A stretch of DNA of 64,000 bases from an uncultured Candidatus Melainabacteria bacterium (GCA_934675685.1 CAKURL010000003.1:1-64000), one strand, 5' to 3'. Numbered from the stretch's first letter, positions 8,920 to 17,636 are shown. The notes: generated from the sequence alone by a model not told the origin. Translations and numbers: made by a program.

Positions 8920-9445
8920 ATTAATAGAGGCGGTATTTTCTAATAGGAATTTTAAAACTATTGAAATAAAAACTTCTCAAATTTGTTTTGAGGAAAGAGT
9001 AAAACTTAAATGTTTTCAATGCAACAAATATAACCATAAGTGGACTTGTCCGCCTAAAATTCCCAAATTAGATTATGAAACTATTATAAAAAAAGAATAT
9101 TCAAAAGGGTTGTTGGTTTGTTATGAAGAGCCAATAAATAAAGAAAATTTTGAAAGTGTCAGATTAGCGACAACGGTGAAATTGCATCAAGCCTTGTTGA
9201 AGGCAGAAAAATTTTTGTATGAAAACAATAATGTTTTAGTCCTATCTTTTATTGGAGGTTCTTGTAAATTATGCAAAAATGGTTGCAATCCAGAGAGGTG
9301 CAATAATCCGCAAATGGCGAGAATTCCAATGGAAGCAACAGGAATAAATGTAATAAAAACAGCAAAAGAGGCTGGTTTTGATATTGATTTTCCAATTGAA
9401 GATTTATTGTTAAGAGTTGGTTTGTTATTATGGGAGGAAGAGTAA
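8900..9445 (+). CDS. DUF2284 family predicted metal-binding protein
   Basis: A 181-residue cytosolic protein with eight cysteines in family-typical spacing: Cys29, Cys38, Cys41, Cys50 (in KWTCPP), then Cys122, Cys125, Cys129 and Cys134 near GGSCKLC and ERCNNP. This matches the DUF2284 (COG5423) predicted metal- or iron-sulfur-binding family, whose biochemical role is not established. The gene overlaps the end of the LicD fusion by 20 bases and the next start by one base, so it is coupled to glycan genes. That context suggests a redox or metal-handling role in making a glycan substituent, but this is inference. Confidence 0.8.
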   Translation: MGHIKDKLIEAVFSNRNFKTIEIKTSQICFEERVKLKCFQCNKYNHKWTCPPKIPKLDYETIIKKEYSKGLLVCYEEPINKENFESVRLATTVKLHQALLKAEKFLYENNNVLVLSFIGGSCKLCKNGCNPERCNNPQMARIPMEATGINVIKTAKEAGFDIDFPIEDLLLRVGLLLWEEE

Positions 9446-10155
9446 TGAATTATTTAATATTAGCAGCTGGTATGGGTACAAGACTTCACCCTTATACGAG
9501 AAATTATCCAAAATCTATGCTGAAGTTGGGAAATAACAAAAGCGCTCTTCAAAATACGATTGATAGCATTAGAAAACATGATAAAACAGCAAACATAACA
9601 ACTGTTGTAGGTTTTAATCAAGATATTATAAAGACTTCAATAAAAGGTTGCGGATTTGTAGAAAATCCTTTTTATAAGGACACAAACTCCATAGCTTCGG
9701 TGTGGTTCGCAAGAGAATTGCTTGACGGCGATATTACTATAATTAATGCTGATGTTGTTTTTGAAGATGCATTGTGGCAAGAAATAATCGCAACAAAACT
9801 AGAAGCTTTTGTCTGTATAGATAGTTCCATAAAACAAGATGGGGATTATAATGTGCAGGTTATTGATGACAATGTAATCTTGATGAGCAAAGAATTAAAA
9901 GATTATTTTGGAGAATATGCGGGCATTACTAAATTAAATAAAAAGAATGCGCAAATTTTAAAACAAGAAATTATAGAAATGGTTAAAGATGGTTTTTATA
10001 ATGAATGGTATGAAAATGCTCTTGTGCAGACGATTTTAAATAATAAAATGAATGTGAAATATTTAGATATACAAGAATACAGTTGGGCAGAACTCGATAC
10101 AATTAATGATTTGTTTTTAGCGCGACAAATGACTAAAACTCAAGGAGAAGGGTAA
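9445..10155 (+). CDS. Nucleotidyltransferase (LicC/sugar-phosphate type)
   Basis: A 236-residue NTP transferase with the signature LAAGMGTRL (6-14) and the following YPKSMLKL lysine. The FVENPFYKDTNS segment resembles CTP:phosphocholine cytidylyltransferases such as LicC. I choose the ATG at 9445, five codons inside the longer frame (first ATG 9430), because GGAGG at 9433-9437 is correctly spaced before it and the upstream stop overlaps it (TAATG). It probably activates a phosphorylated headgroup with CTP for the LicD protein two genes upstream. Choline, ethanolamine-like or phosphonate substrates are all possible. Confidence 0.8.
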   Translation: MNYLILAAGMGTRLHPYTRNYPKSMLKLGNNKSALQNTIDSIRKHDKTANITTVVGFNQDIIKTSIKGCGFVENPFYKDTNSIASVWFARELLDGDITIINADVVFEDALWQEIIATKLEAFVCIDSSIKQDGDYNVQVIDDNVILMSKELKDYFGEYAGITKLNKKNAQILKQEIIEMVKDGFYNEWYENALVQTILNNKMNVKYLDIQEYSWAELDTINDLFLARQMTKTQGEG

Positions 10156-10877
10156 TGAAAACAGCAATCGTAACGGGTTCAAGCAAAGGTATCGGAAAGC
10201 AGATTGCAATTGATTTTTTAAAAAAAGATTATTTTGTTTTTTTAAATTATGGACATGATGACCTAGCTATAAATGATTTAAAAGAGGAATTGAAATCGTT
10301 TTCAAGTAATTTTAAAATATTGAAAAATGATTTTTCAACAAAAGAGAGTGTTGAAAAATTTTGTTCAGAAATAATATCTTACACAAAAGATATTGATGTA
10401 TTGGTTTTAAATGCAGGTACCACCAATAGAAATAATCTTGATACTATTACATTTGAAGAATGGAATAGCGTTATGATGACAAATCTAAATGCTCCTTTTT
10501 ATATGGTGAAACTACTAAAAGAAAACATAAAACATTCCGGAAATATTATTTTTATTGGTTCAATATTAGGAGTTTATCCTCATGCGATGTCGATTCCTTA
10601 TGCGGTCTCTAAGGCGGGTTTGCATATGTTGGCAAAATCTTTAGTAAAAGAATTTTGTGACGAAAAAATAAGGGTGAACGTAGTGGCTCCTGGCTTTGTA
10701 GATACTCCTTGGCAAAAGAAAAAACCTCAAGAACAACGAAAAAGAATTGAGGACAAAACTGCACTTGGTCGTTTCGCAAAAATTGACGAAATTTCTGATG
10801 CAGTGCAATTTATTGTAAATAACGGTTTTATAAATGGTACAATTTTATCTTTAGACGGAGGCTATTGTTATAAATAA
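10155..10877 (+). CDS. Short-chain dehydrogenase/reductase (FabG-like)
   Basis: A 240-residue classical SDR with TGSSKGIG (7-14) for NAD(P) binding, the NAG motif in LVLNAGT, a catalytic Ser in IGSILG, and Tyr149-xxx-Lys153 (YAVSK). It resembles 3-oxoacyl-ACP reductases, but it sits as the last gene of a LicD/cytidylyltransferase unit and overlaps the previous stop by one base. By analogy with Bcs1-type pathways, where an SDR reduces ribulose 5-phosphate before CTP activation, it could reduce a sugar or aldehyde precursor of the transferred group. This is inference; fatty-acid synthesis remains possible. Confidence 0.8.
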   Translation: MKTAIVTGSSKGIGKQIAIDFLKKDYFVFLNYGHDDLAINDLKEELKSFSSNFKILKNDFSTKESVEKFCSEIISYTKDIDVLVLNAGTTNRNNLDTITFEEWNSVMMTNLNAPFYMVKLLKENIKHSGNIIFIGSILGVYPHAMSIPYAVSKAGLHMLAKSLVKEFCDEKIRVNVVAPGFVDTPWQKKKPQEQRKRIEDKTALGRFAKIDEISDAVQFIVNNGFINGTILSLDGGYCYK

Positions 10878-10948
10878 ATAAAAACCCAATAATTTGAACT
10901 TTGATTTATAATAGATTTAAAAGCTTAAAAACAAAAAAAGGAAAATGA

Positions 10949-12913
10949 ATGCCAAAAGTTAGCGTTGTTTTGCTTTTAAATGAAAATGAAAAAGACGCAG
11001 AAAAATCGCTCGAAAACCTTTTAAGCCAAAGCCTTGGGGGCTTGGAGCTTGTGGTCGTGTGCGATTTTTCTTTTGAAAACGTTTTAAAAACAATTGAAAA
11101 ATTTCAAAAAAAAGACGATAGAATTAGGGTTTTAAATATCGAGCAAAATTTAAATTTTTCAAAAAAAATAAATGAAGCTTTTAAAAAGGCAACTGGAAAA
11201 TATCTCACTTGGGCAACTCCCAAAACCCTCTATAAAAAAGAGGCGCTTGAGGTTTTAGAGAAATTTTTAGAAAAAAATAAGGATATAGATTTAGTGTGCG
11301 CGAGCTCTAAAAACAAAAACATTTTAGGGCTTTTAGAAGAAAATGTCATTGGAAATTGCTTTTTGTTTACCAGAAAAATCGAAAATTTAATTGGGGAAAT
11401 ATATGGGGGATTGAACCCAAATCTTACACATTTTCAAGATTATGACTTTTTTTTCAAGATTGCAATAAAAGGAAAAATTGCTTTTTTAAATGAAAACCTG
11501 CTTGAAGCTCCCTTAAAGCCATTGATTTTAAAAGAAGCAGACAAAAAAAGAGCATTAAAAATAAGAGAAAAATATGCCCAAGATTTACTTCAAAAAATGC
11601 ACTTTCCAAGAGAAAAGCAAATCCAGACTTTTATAAATTTATATTTAAAAAATAAATCTGAGACGATTTGGCTCAAAAAAGCGATAGACATAGACCCAGA
11701 GCTTTTTTTGAGGAATATTTTGAAAAATTGGTTTAGGCTTTTTGAATTTTTCAAAATACAAAATGAAAAAAAGAATGTTGTTTTTAATTGTTTGAGCTAT
11801 AGGTTAAGGTTTAAGCATTTTTTAAACAGAAAATTATATAACGCTTTTAAAAACAAAAAAATTGAGCCAAAGACGATTTTGATTGTAGAATACAACGATT
11901 GCCATTTTGAGACTATGACGGGGCTTATGAAACATTGCCTTGATTTAGGCTACAAAGTAGACATTTTAACCAGAAGAAATCCTGAAAAAATGTTTGATAA
12001 CGTTTCTTTTTCGGGTGTTCGGATATTTAAAGCAAACGAAAAAACTTTTGATAAAATTTTAAAAAATTTCGATTTTTCTTCTTATGAAAGAATTATTTTT
12101 AATTCAAAAGCTTTTTACGAAGGAAAAAAAGAAGGAATAAAAAAGGGAATAAAAAAAGAAATTTATGACATTTCAGAGGTCTTAAACCCAATCCCCAAAG
12201 GGAAAAAGGAAAACATTTATCTTCAACATCATCTTGAATTTTTAAAACCAGAAAACAAAAAAGCAAGAGAAATAATCTTGGCAAACCCTTCAAAAGACAA
12301 AGCTTTAGAAAATTTGGTCGTAAATTGTAACTATTTTCAGAAAGAAACAAATAAAAAAATTCAAAAAAACGACATCGTAAACTTCATTTCCATAGGAGAA
12401 TTGTCAAAAAAAAGAAGAAATTCCGCTTTGCTTATAAAAGCCATTTTTGAACTTTATAAAAAAGGTTTTAGAAATTTTAAAGTGACAATAATTGGAAATG
12501 GAAATATGGAAACCCTTCCTTCTGGGCTTTTAGAGCATTTTGACGTTTTGGGGCGAATAGATTATCAATCTATGTTTGAAGAAATTAAAAACGCCGATTT
12601 TATTTTGCCCCTATTAGACCCAACTTTAAAAGAGCACGAAAGATATTTGTCTTTTGGCACTTCTGGGAGTTTTCAATTGGCTTATGGCTTTTTAAAGCCT
12701 TGCGTTTTACATGGGGCTTTTGCAAAAGTTTATGATTTTACAAACGAAAACTCTATAATTTATGAGAAAAATGAAGATTTTGTTCTTGCTCTTCAAAAAG
12801 CGCTCGAGATGGAAAACAAGGACTATCAAACAATTGTTCAGAATTTAAAAACTAAAAAAGAAAAATTAAACGAGAAATCTTTAAAAAATTTGAGTGACAT
12901 TTTGAAGCTTTAA
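10949..12913 (+). CDS. Two-domain glycosyltransferase: degenerate GT2 plus GT-B (GT4-like) domain
   Basis: A 654-residue protein. Residues 1-~230 follow the GT2 fold (SVVLLLNEN, VVVCDFS, FQDYDFFFK) but lack the usual VNDGS and DxD metal residues: the DxD position reads ATPKT. This domain may be structural or acceptor-binding. Residues ~310-654 form a GT-B-like domain with a VEYNDCHFE start and the IGELSKKRR and VTIIGNGNMETLP segments typical of GT4 C-lobes. The gene begins its own unit about 70 bases after the SDR, with AAGGAAAA before the ATG. Specificity is unknown. Confidence 0.8.
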   Translation: MPKVSVVLLLNENEKDAEKSLENLLSQSLGGLELVVVCDFSFENVLKTIEKFQKKDDRIRVLNIEQNLNFSKKINEAFKKATGKYLTWATPKTLYKKEALEVLEKFLEKNKDIDLVCASSKNKNILGLLEENVIGNCFLFTRKIENLIGEIYGGLNPNLTHFQDYDFFFKIAIKGKIAFLNENLLEAPLKPLILKEADKKRALKIREKYAQDLLQKMHFPREKQIQTFINLYLKNKSETIWLKKAIDIDPELFLRNILKNWFRLFEFFKIQNEKKNVVFNCLSYRLRFKHFLNRKLYNAFKNKKIEPKTILIVEYNDCHFETMTGLMKHCLDLGYKVDILTRRNPEKMFDNVSFSGVRIFKANEKTFDKILKNFDFSSYERIIFNSKAFYEGKKEGIKKGIKKEIYDISEVLNPIPKGKKENIYLQHHLEFLKPENKKAREIILANPSKDKALENLVVNCNYFQKETNKKIQKNDIVNFISIGELSKKRRNSALLIKAIFELYKKGFRNFKVTIIGNGNMETLPSGLLEHFDVLGRIDYQSMFEEIKNADFILPLLDPTLKEHERYLSFGTSGSFQLAYGFLKPCVLHGAFAKVYDFTNENSIIYEKNEDFVLALQKALEMENKDYQTIVQNLKTKKEKLNEKSLKNLSDILKL

Positions 12914-12933
12914 TTTAAAAAATATCAAAAAAC

Positions 12934-12944
12934 TATGCTAAAAT
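12934..12944 (+). promoter_or_regulatory. Extended -10 promoter; predicted leaderless transcript
   Basis: TATGCTAAAAT places TGCTAAAAT exactly 6 bases before the ATG at 12951, so transcription should begin at or next to the start codon. No Shine-Dalgarno is visible. The same spacing recurs at 39857 and 55612. Confidence 0.55.
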
Positions 12945-12950
12945 GGGCTT

Positions 12951-13499
12951 ATGGAGATATTTTTTTATAAAACAGATAGCTTTGAAAATAGAGTTCTTTC
13001 TTCAAAAAATCAACATGAAGCAGGAAGAAAAATTTTAAAAAAATTGCTTGCAGAAAAATATAATCTTGATTTTGAAATTGAGCTCAAAAACAAAAAGCCT
13101 TATTTAAAAAACAACCCTTTGTTTTTTAATATTTCCCACTCAAACTCTCTTGTGGCTTTGGTTTTTTGCGAATTTGAAGTCGGGCTCGATGTTGAATTTA
13201 TGAAAGAGAAAAATTATAGTGCCATTTTGAAATATTTAAAATATCAATCTTTAAAAAACGTTTCAAAAGAAGAATTCTACCAGCTTTGGACTGTTTTTGA
13301 GGCAGAATATAAATCAAGAATAAAAGAAAAAATTTCAAGCTTTGTTTTTGAAAATTATATGGTCTCTATTTCTTATCCTAATTCTTTAAAAGAAGAAGAT
13401 TTTGGGTTTTATTTAATAAAAAATATAGAAAAAAACGAGATTATTCCTCTTCAAACTCCTAAATTTTTAAAAAATTTGGAAGGAAAAATCAGAGCCTAG
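12951..13499 (+). CDS. 4'-phosphopantetheinyl transferase (Sfp-type)
   Basis: A 182-residue enzyme predicted to move phosphopantetheine from CoA to carrier proteins (acyl carrier protein or others) in the cytosol. It has FNISHS, the Mg-binding VGLD (G78-L79-D80) and the WTVFEAEYK motif (113-121), which corresponds to the family's W(T)xxEAxxK with catalytic Glu and Lys. Length is slightly short for Sfp (usually over 220). No carrier protein or synthase lies in the window, so it probably serves the general ACP. The mRNA appears leaderless. The 3' end overlaps the convergent CDF gene by 4 bases. Confidence 0.85.
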   Translation: MEIFFYKTDSFENRVLSSKNQHEAGRKILKKLLAEKYNLDFEIELKNKKPYLKNNPLFFNISHSNSLVALVFCEFEVGLDVEFMKEKNYSAILKYLKYQSLKNVSKEEFYQLWTVFEAEYKSRIKEKISSFVFENYMVSISYPNSLKEEDFGFYLIKNIEKNEIIPLQTPKFLKNLEGKIRA

Positions 13500-14386
13500 T
13501 TTTCTTTTTTGCTCTCATTTCCTTTGCAAGGTTCGCAATGTATTGTAATCAAGCTATTTGAAAGCACGCTTTTAATTTTTTCTTCAATAAAATCGCAAAT
13601 TTTGTGGCAATCTTTGATTGGCATATTTTCTTCGCACAAAATCGTGACATCTATGTCTCTGTTTGGGCCGGTTTTTCTGCTTTTTAAATTTTTAAAGCCA
13701 TTTATTTTTTCGCAATTGTCTAAAATTTCTTTGATTTTTTTAAGGTCCTCTTCGGGCAAAGTCCCATCAACAAGGTTGTTTAGAGTTTCTTTTGTTATTG
13801 AAATCCCTGATTTTAAAATGATTAAAGCAACAAAAATCGCAATCAAAGGGTCTAGAAGAGAAATATTTGTGATTTTAATCAAAACAAGCCCGATTAAAAC
13901 CCCTAAAGAAGAATATATGTCTGTGCTAAGGTGCTTTGCGTCTGCCTTTAGGGCAAGAGAATCTGTCTTTTTTGAAACATAGAATAAATAAGAGCTCACA
14001 ATAAGGTTTAAAATAATCGCAACACCCATGGCGATTATCCCCAATTTTGTGTCGAATTCAGAAGGGGTGTCGCTTACGATTTTTTTACAAGATTCTAAAA
14101 TTATGAAAAAAGAAGCTAAAATAATCAAAATTCCTTCGATGAACCCGGCCACATCTTCATATCTTCCGTGCCCAAAAGGGTGGTCTTTGTCTGCAGGCTG
14201 GCTTGAGCGCATGACCGCAAAGCAAGTCAACAAAGAAGCCAAAAAGTCGCTTGTTGAATGGATTGCTTCAGAAATTATACTAATGCTTCCAGAAATAAAC
14301 CCGGCTACAAGTTTGAATATTATAATCAAGCCGTTTGATAAAATGGACAAGCTTGCTGCAAATTTTTTTTCAAAATCTTTTTTCAT
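13496..14386 (-). CDS. Cation diffusion facilitator (CDF) metal exporter
   Basis: A 296-residue inner-membrane exporter for divalent metals (Zn, Fe, Mn or similar), driven by proton antiport. It has about six membrane helices and two HxxxD metal sites: HSTSD in TM2 and HLSTD in TM5. It also has the family's DHPFGHGRYED loop between TM2 and TM3. The C-terminal ~90 residues form the cytosolic ferredoxin-like domain, ending with TIHCEPC. Metal specificity is not evident: TM2 carries His rather than the Asp seen in YiiP. The ATG lies about 25 bases after an extended -10. Confidence 0.92.
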   Translation of the reverse strand: MKKDFEKKFAASLSILSNGLIIIFKLVAGFISGSISIISEAIHSTSDFLASLLTCFAVMRSSQPADKDHPFGHGRYEDVAGFIEGILIILASFFIILESCKKIVSDTPSEFDTKLGIIAMGVAIILNLIVSSYLFYVSKKTDSLALKADAKHLSTDIYSSLGVLIGLVLIKITNISLLDPLIAIFVALIILKSGISITKETLNNLVDGTLPEEDLKKIKEILDNCEKINGFKNLKSRKTGPNRDIDVTILCEENMPIKDCHKICDFIEEKIKSVLSNSLITIHCEPCKGNESKKEN

Positions 14387-14411
14387 TTTTTTCTTCTTTA
14401 AGCTTAATTCA

Positions 14412-14420
14412 ATCTTAGCA
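14412..14420 (-). promoter_or_regulatory. Extended -10 promoter for the CDF gene
   Basis: On the minus strand the sequence reads TGCTAAGAT. It is divergent from the plus-strand promoter at 14454, with the two -10 boxes about 40 bases apart. Confidence 0.5.
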
Positions 14421-14453
14421 TAAAACCTAATTATGGGCTCAATGAAAATTTTA

Positions 14454-14462
14454 TGTTATAAT
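14454..14462 (+). promoter_or_regulatory. Extended -10 promoter for the UDP-xylose genes
   Basis: TGTTATAAT (TG, one base, TATAAT) about 20 bases before the ATG at 14483, with an AAAGGTG Shine-Dalgarno in between. Confidence 0.6.
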
Positions 14463-14482
14463 TTCTTCTAAAAAGGTGAAAT

Positions 14483-15439
14483 ATGAAAACAATCTTGGTC
14501 ACAGGCGGCGCAGGCTTCATTGGCTCCAATTTAATCAAAAAATTAATTCAAGATGAAAATAACAATATAATCTGTCTTGATAATGATTTTTCTGGCGATT
14601 TAAACAATTTAAAAGATTTTTTGGATAATCCTCGCTTTAAATTCATCTTGCATGACATCATAGAGCCTTTTTCTTTTGAAGGAAAAATTGACGAAATCTA
14701 TAATTTCGCATGCCCTGCTTCCCCTTTAAAATATCAAGGCAAAAATGCAATTTTCACTACTAAAACCTGTGTTTTGGGCTCTTTAAACTTGCTTGAGCTC
14801 GCAAGAAAAAATGACGCAAAAATCCTCCAAGCTTCGACAAGCGAAGTGTATGGAGAGCCTCTTTGCCACCCTCAAAAAGAAGAATACAGAGGAAACGTGA
14901 ACCCCGTGGGAGTGCGCTCTTGCTATGACGAAGGAAAAAGGGCGGCTGAGAGCTTGTTTTTTGACTACCATAGAACTTACGGCACAAAAATTAAAATTAT
15001 CAGAATTTTTAACACTTATGGGCCAAACATGAGAAAAGATGATGGAAGAGTTGTTTCGAACTTTATTTTCCAAGCTTTAAAAGGAAAAGAATTGACCATC
15101 TTTGGAGATGGCTCTCAGACGCGCTCTTTTTGCTATATTGACGATTTAATTGATGGCATAATAAAAATGATGAGTTCGAAAAATAGTTTTTTGGGCCCTG
15201 TGAACCTTGGAAATCCAAAAGAATTCACAATAGAAGAGCTTTCAAAGCTTGTTAGAGAAAAAATAAACAAAAATTTAAAAGTAGCTTACAAAGATCTTCC
15301 AAAAGATGACCCAACTCAAAGAAAGCCGGACATTTCTTTGGCCAAAGAAATGCTTCTTTGGGAACCCAAAATCGAGCTTTCAGAAGGGCTTCAAAAAACA
15401 ATAGAATATTTTAAACAAAAAATGAAAGAGGATTTTTAG
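14483..15439 (+). CDS. uxs: UDP-glucuronate decarboxylase (UDP-xylose synthase)
   Basis: A 318-residue extended SDR that decarboxylates UDP-glucuronate to UDP-xylose. It has TGGAGFIG near the N-terminus, the family's NFACPASPLKYQ segment, STSEVYGEP, and NPVGVRSCYDEGKR containing the catalytic Tyr-xxx-Lys. The RIFNTYGPNM and DGSQTRSFCY segments are also characteristic. It is followed with no gap by UDP-glucose dehydrogenase, so the two genes give UDP-glucose to UDP-glucuronate to UDP-xylose. The product probably feeds the surface-glycan transferases upstream. Confidence 0.92.
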   Translation: MKTILVTGGAGFIGSNLIKKLIQDENNNIICLDNDFSGDLNNLKDFLDNPRFKFILHDIIEPFSFEGKIDEIYNFACPASPLKYQGKNAIFTTKTCVLGSLNLLELARKNDAKILQASTSEVYGEPLCHPQKEEYRGNVNPVGVRSCYDEGKRAAESLFFDYHRTYGTKIKIIRIFNTYGPNMRKDDGRVVSNFIFQALKGKELTIFGDGSQTRSFCYIDDLIDGIIKMMSSKNSFLGPVNLGNPKEFTIEELSKLVREKINKNLKVAYKDLPKDDPTQRKPDISLAKEMLLWEPKIELSEGLQKTIEYFKQKMKEDF

Positions 15440-16750
15440 ATGAAAGTGTGCGTGGTGGGTGTTGGCTATGTCGGGCTTGTTGCGGGTGCTTGCCTTGCTG
15501 AGATGGGAAACGATGTCATTTGTGTTGATAATGACGAAAAAAAGCTTGAAAACTTAAAAAATGGAATTATTCCAATCTATGAAGCAGGGCTTGAAGAATT
15601 AATCAAAACAAATGTAAAAGAAAGCAGGCTCACTTTTTCTTCTGATTTAAAGCAAGCGATTAAAAAATCCCTCGTTTGCTTCATAGCTGTTGGAACTCCT
15701 CAAAAAGAAGATGGCTCTGTCGATTTGTCTTATGTTGAAAAAGTGGCTTTTGACATAGGTTTTGCCATAGATAGCTATAAAGTCATCGTAAATAAATCCA
15801 CAGTCCCCGTTGGGAGTTCTAAAAAAGTCAAAGAATTAATCCAAAAAAACGCAAAAGCAGAGTTTGACGTCGTTTCAAATCCGGAATTTTTAAAACAAGG
15901 AGCCGCAGTCGAAGATTTTTTGAGGCCGGATAGGATAATCATCGGTTCGAGCTCTAAAAAAGCAACAGGCATTATGCTTGATTTATATAGCCCTTATGTC
16001 AGAAATCAAAACCCAATCATCACAATGGATAATGAATCTGCTGAAATGGTGAAATATGCTTCTAATTGCTTTTTGGCGGTTAAAATTTCTTATGCAAATG
16101 AAATTGCAAATATTTGCGAAAAAGTGGGAGCAGACATAGACAAAGTCCGCCTTGGAATGTGCGCAGACACAAGAATAGGTTCGAAATTTCTCTATGCAGG
16201 GCTTGGCTTTGGGGGAAGTTGTTTTCCAAAAGATATAAAAGCTTTAATTAAAACCGCTCAAGACCACGATTGCGATTGCTCTTTGATTAAATCGGCAGAT
16301 GAAATTAACCAAAAACAAAGAAAATTATTTTTAGAAAAAATTTTTTCTTATTTTAAAAACAATATAAAGGGAAAGACCTTTGCTGTTTGGGGCTTGGCTT
16401 TTAAGCCCAAAACGAACGATTTAAGAGAAGCGCCATCTATTACAATTATAAATGCGCTTTTAAATTCAGGAGCAAAAATAAAAGCTTATGACCCAAAAGC
16501 CATGGAAAGCGCAAAAGAATATTTTAAAGACAAAATAACTTATTGCTCTTCTTCTTATCTTGCCCTAGAAGGCGCTCAAGCACTTTTGCTTTTGTCCGAA
16601 TGGAATGAATTTAGAAACCCCGATTTTGAGAAAATGAAAAGTTTGATGGCTCAACCTTTGATTTTTGACGGGCGAAATCAATATAGCCCAAAAGTCCTTT
16701 TGAGCCTTGGCTTTGAATATATTTCCGTAGGCAGAAAAGAATTAAAATAA
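15440..16750 (+). CDS. ugd: UDP-glucose 6-dehydrogenase
   Basis: A 436-residue enzyme that oxidises UDP-glucose twice to UDP-glucuronate using NAD. The N-terminal Rossmann motif GVGYVGL is followed by the TVPVGS segment and NPEFLKQGAA. The catalytic cysteine lies in FGGSCFPKD (Cys261). The C-terminal domain contains WGLAFKPKTNDLREAPS. Length is typical. The ATG directly follows the upstream TAG, showing tight coupling with the decarboxylase that uses its product. Confidence 0.95.
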   Translation: MKVCVVGVGYVGLVAGACLAEMGNDVICVDNDEKKLENLKNGIIPIYEAGLEELIKTNVKESRLTFSSDLKQAIKKSLVCFIAVGTPQKEDGSVDLSYVEKVAFDIGFAIDSYKVIVNKSTVPVGSSKKVKELIQKNAKAEFDVVSNPEFLKQGAAVEDFLRPDRIIIGSSSKKATGIMLDLYSPYVRNQNPIITMDNESAEMVKYASNCFLAVKISYANEIANICEKVGADIDKVRLGMCADTRIGSKFLYAGLGFGGSCFPKDIKALIKTAQDHDCDCSLIKSADEINQKQRKLFLEKIFSYFKNNIKGKTFAVWGLAFKPKTNDLREAPSITIINALLNSGAKIKAYDPKAMESAKEYFKDKITYCSSSYLALEGAQALLLLSEWNEFRNPDFEKMKSLMAQPLIFDGRNQYSPKVLLSLGFEYISVGRKELK

Positions 16751-16798
16751 AAAACCAAAGAAAAATGTTAAAAATTTTTTCAAAAATACCTGAAATTC

Positions 16799-16828
16799 TT
16801 GACAGGGTGCTATTTTCTCTATTATAAT
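16799..16828 (+). promoter_or_regulatory. Strong sigma70-type promoter
   Basis: TTGACA at 16799-16804 and TATAAT at 16823-16828, separated by 18 bases, are both perfect consensus hexamers. This is the best canonical promoter in the window. It drives the hypothetical gene at 16890. Confidence 0.85.
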
Positions 16829-16854
16829 TTAATATAAATATTATTTATATTAAA
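16828..16854 (+). promoter_or_regulatory. 12-bp perfect inverted repeat over the transcription start (candidate operator)
   Basis: TTTAATATAAAT at 16828-16839 is repeated inverted as ATTTATATTAAA at 16843-16854 with a 3-base spacer. It begins at the last base of the -10 box and covers the expected start site, a typical repressor operator position. The arms are A/T only, so a chance match in AT-rich DNA cannot be excluded. Confidence 0.5.
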
Positions 16855-16889
16855 AACTATGCCAGACAACAATATATTCTTGAGGTTTT

Positions 16890-17633
16890 ATGACTGATGA
16901 AAACAATACTAGCCCTATAAATCAAGCTCAGCTTGGTTGCCCTTCCTTTGGCTTAAAAGGCCGTAATATCTTTGACGACAACATAAAGATTTCTCTAAAA
17001 GACGAAACAAATAAGCTTCAAGACTTTTCAAATCTTTGTTTTGACGACGATTACAAAAAGACAATAACAGAATATTTTTCAAAAGACAATTTTAACCCTT
17101 CTTTGTTGGAGCTTGTGTCTAAAGTTGTTCTTTTTGATTTTATGCAAAAAGAAATTATAAAAAATTTCTCAGATCTTAAAGAAGAAAAAGCAAAATCGAT
17201 TTTAGGTGATTTTTCCTTAACGCATAAAATTATTCAAGAAAATCTTTTAAAGGATATATTTTCTTGCCATAAATTTGCTCTCGGGTTTTTTAATTTGTTT
17301 AAAGATACGAAAGAGTATATTTTAAAAGACGAAAAATTTTGCAAAATTGAAAATATTCTCTCTTCTTTTGAAAACCCAGATTTCTTAAAAGAAAAGACCC
17401 TAGAAGAATGTGCGTTTTCGGTTTATTTAATCTTTGATTATTTTAATTCTTTCTTAGACAAGAAATTTTCCCTAAAAGGCTTAAATGAAATTTCTTTTAA
17501 AGATGGCCACGAACTAAGCGAATATTTGACTTATGACACATTATCAAAGCTTCAAAATAGAAACCATAAAGAAGATTATGCAAAATATATTTTAGAATTG
17601 GAAGAAAAAGCAAAACGCGAATTTGAAAAATAG
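16890..17633 (+). CDS. Hypothetical protein, all-helical, unknown function
   Basis: I do not recognise this 247-residue family. It has no signal peptide or membrane segment. The first 40 residues are Asn/Asp-rich and probably disordered (it begins MTDENNTSPINQ). The remainder is predicted helical, with many Phe, Leu, Lys and Glu and five Cys. A perfect-consensus promoter with a palindrome over the start site precedes it, so it is probably expressed strongly under some condition. It converges with the MerR gene, whose stop is 3 bases away. Confidence 0.65.
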   Translation: MTDENNTSPINQAQLGCPSFGLKGRNIFDDNIKISLKDETNKLQDFSNLCFDDDYKKTITEYFSKDNFNPSLLELVSKVVLFDFMQKEIIKNFSDLKEEKAKSILGDFSLTHKIIQENLLKDIFSCHKFALGFFNLFKDTKEYILKDEKFCKIENILSSFENPDFLKEKTLEECAFSVYLIFDYFNSFLDKKFSLKGLNEISFKDGHELSEYLTYDTLSKLQNRNHKEDYAKYILELEEKAKREFEK

Positions 17634-17636
17634 GAT

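Noticed and set aside
13496..13499. PPTase as evidence for a polyketide or nonribosomal peptide cluster
   Set aside because: No carrier protein, ketosynthase or adenylation domain lies in the window; a general ACP-activating role is enough.
13509..13982. Long plus-strand open frame inside the CDF transporter region
   Set aside because: It is antisense to a clear CDF gene with all motifs, has no ribosome site and its translation is not protein-like.
16799..16828. Promoter before the unknown gene as a MerR-type target
   Set aside because: MerR-controlled promoters usually have a 19-20 base spacer with the operator inside it. Here the spacer is 18 and the palindrome lies downstream of the -10, which fits a simple repressor better.
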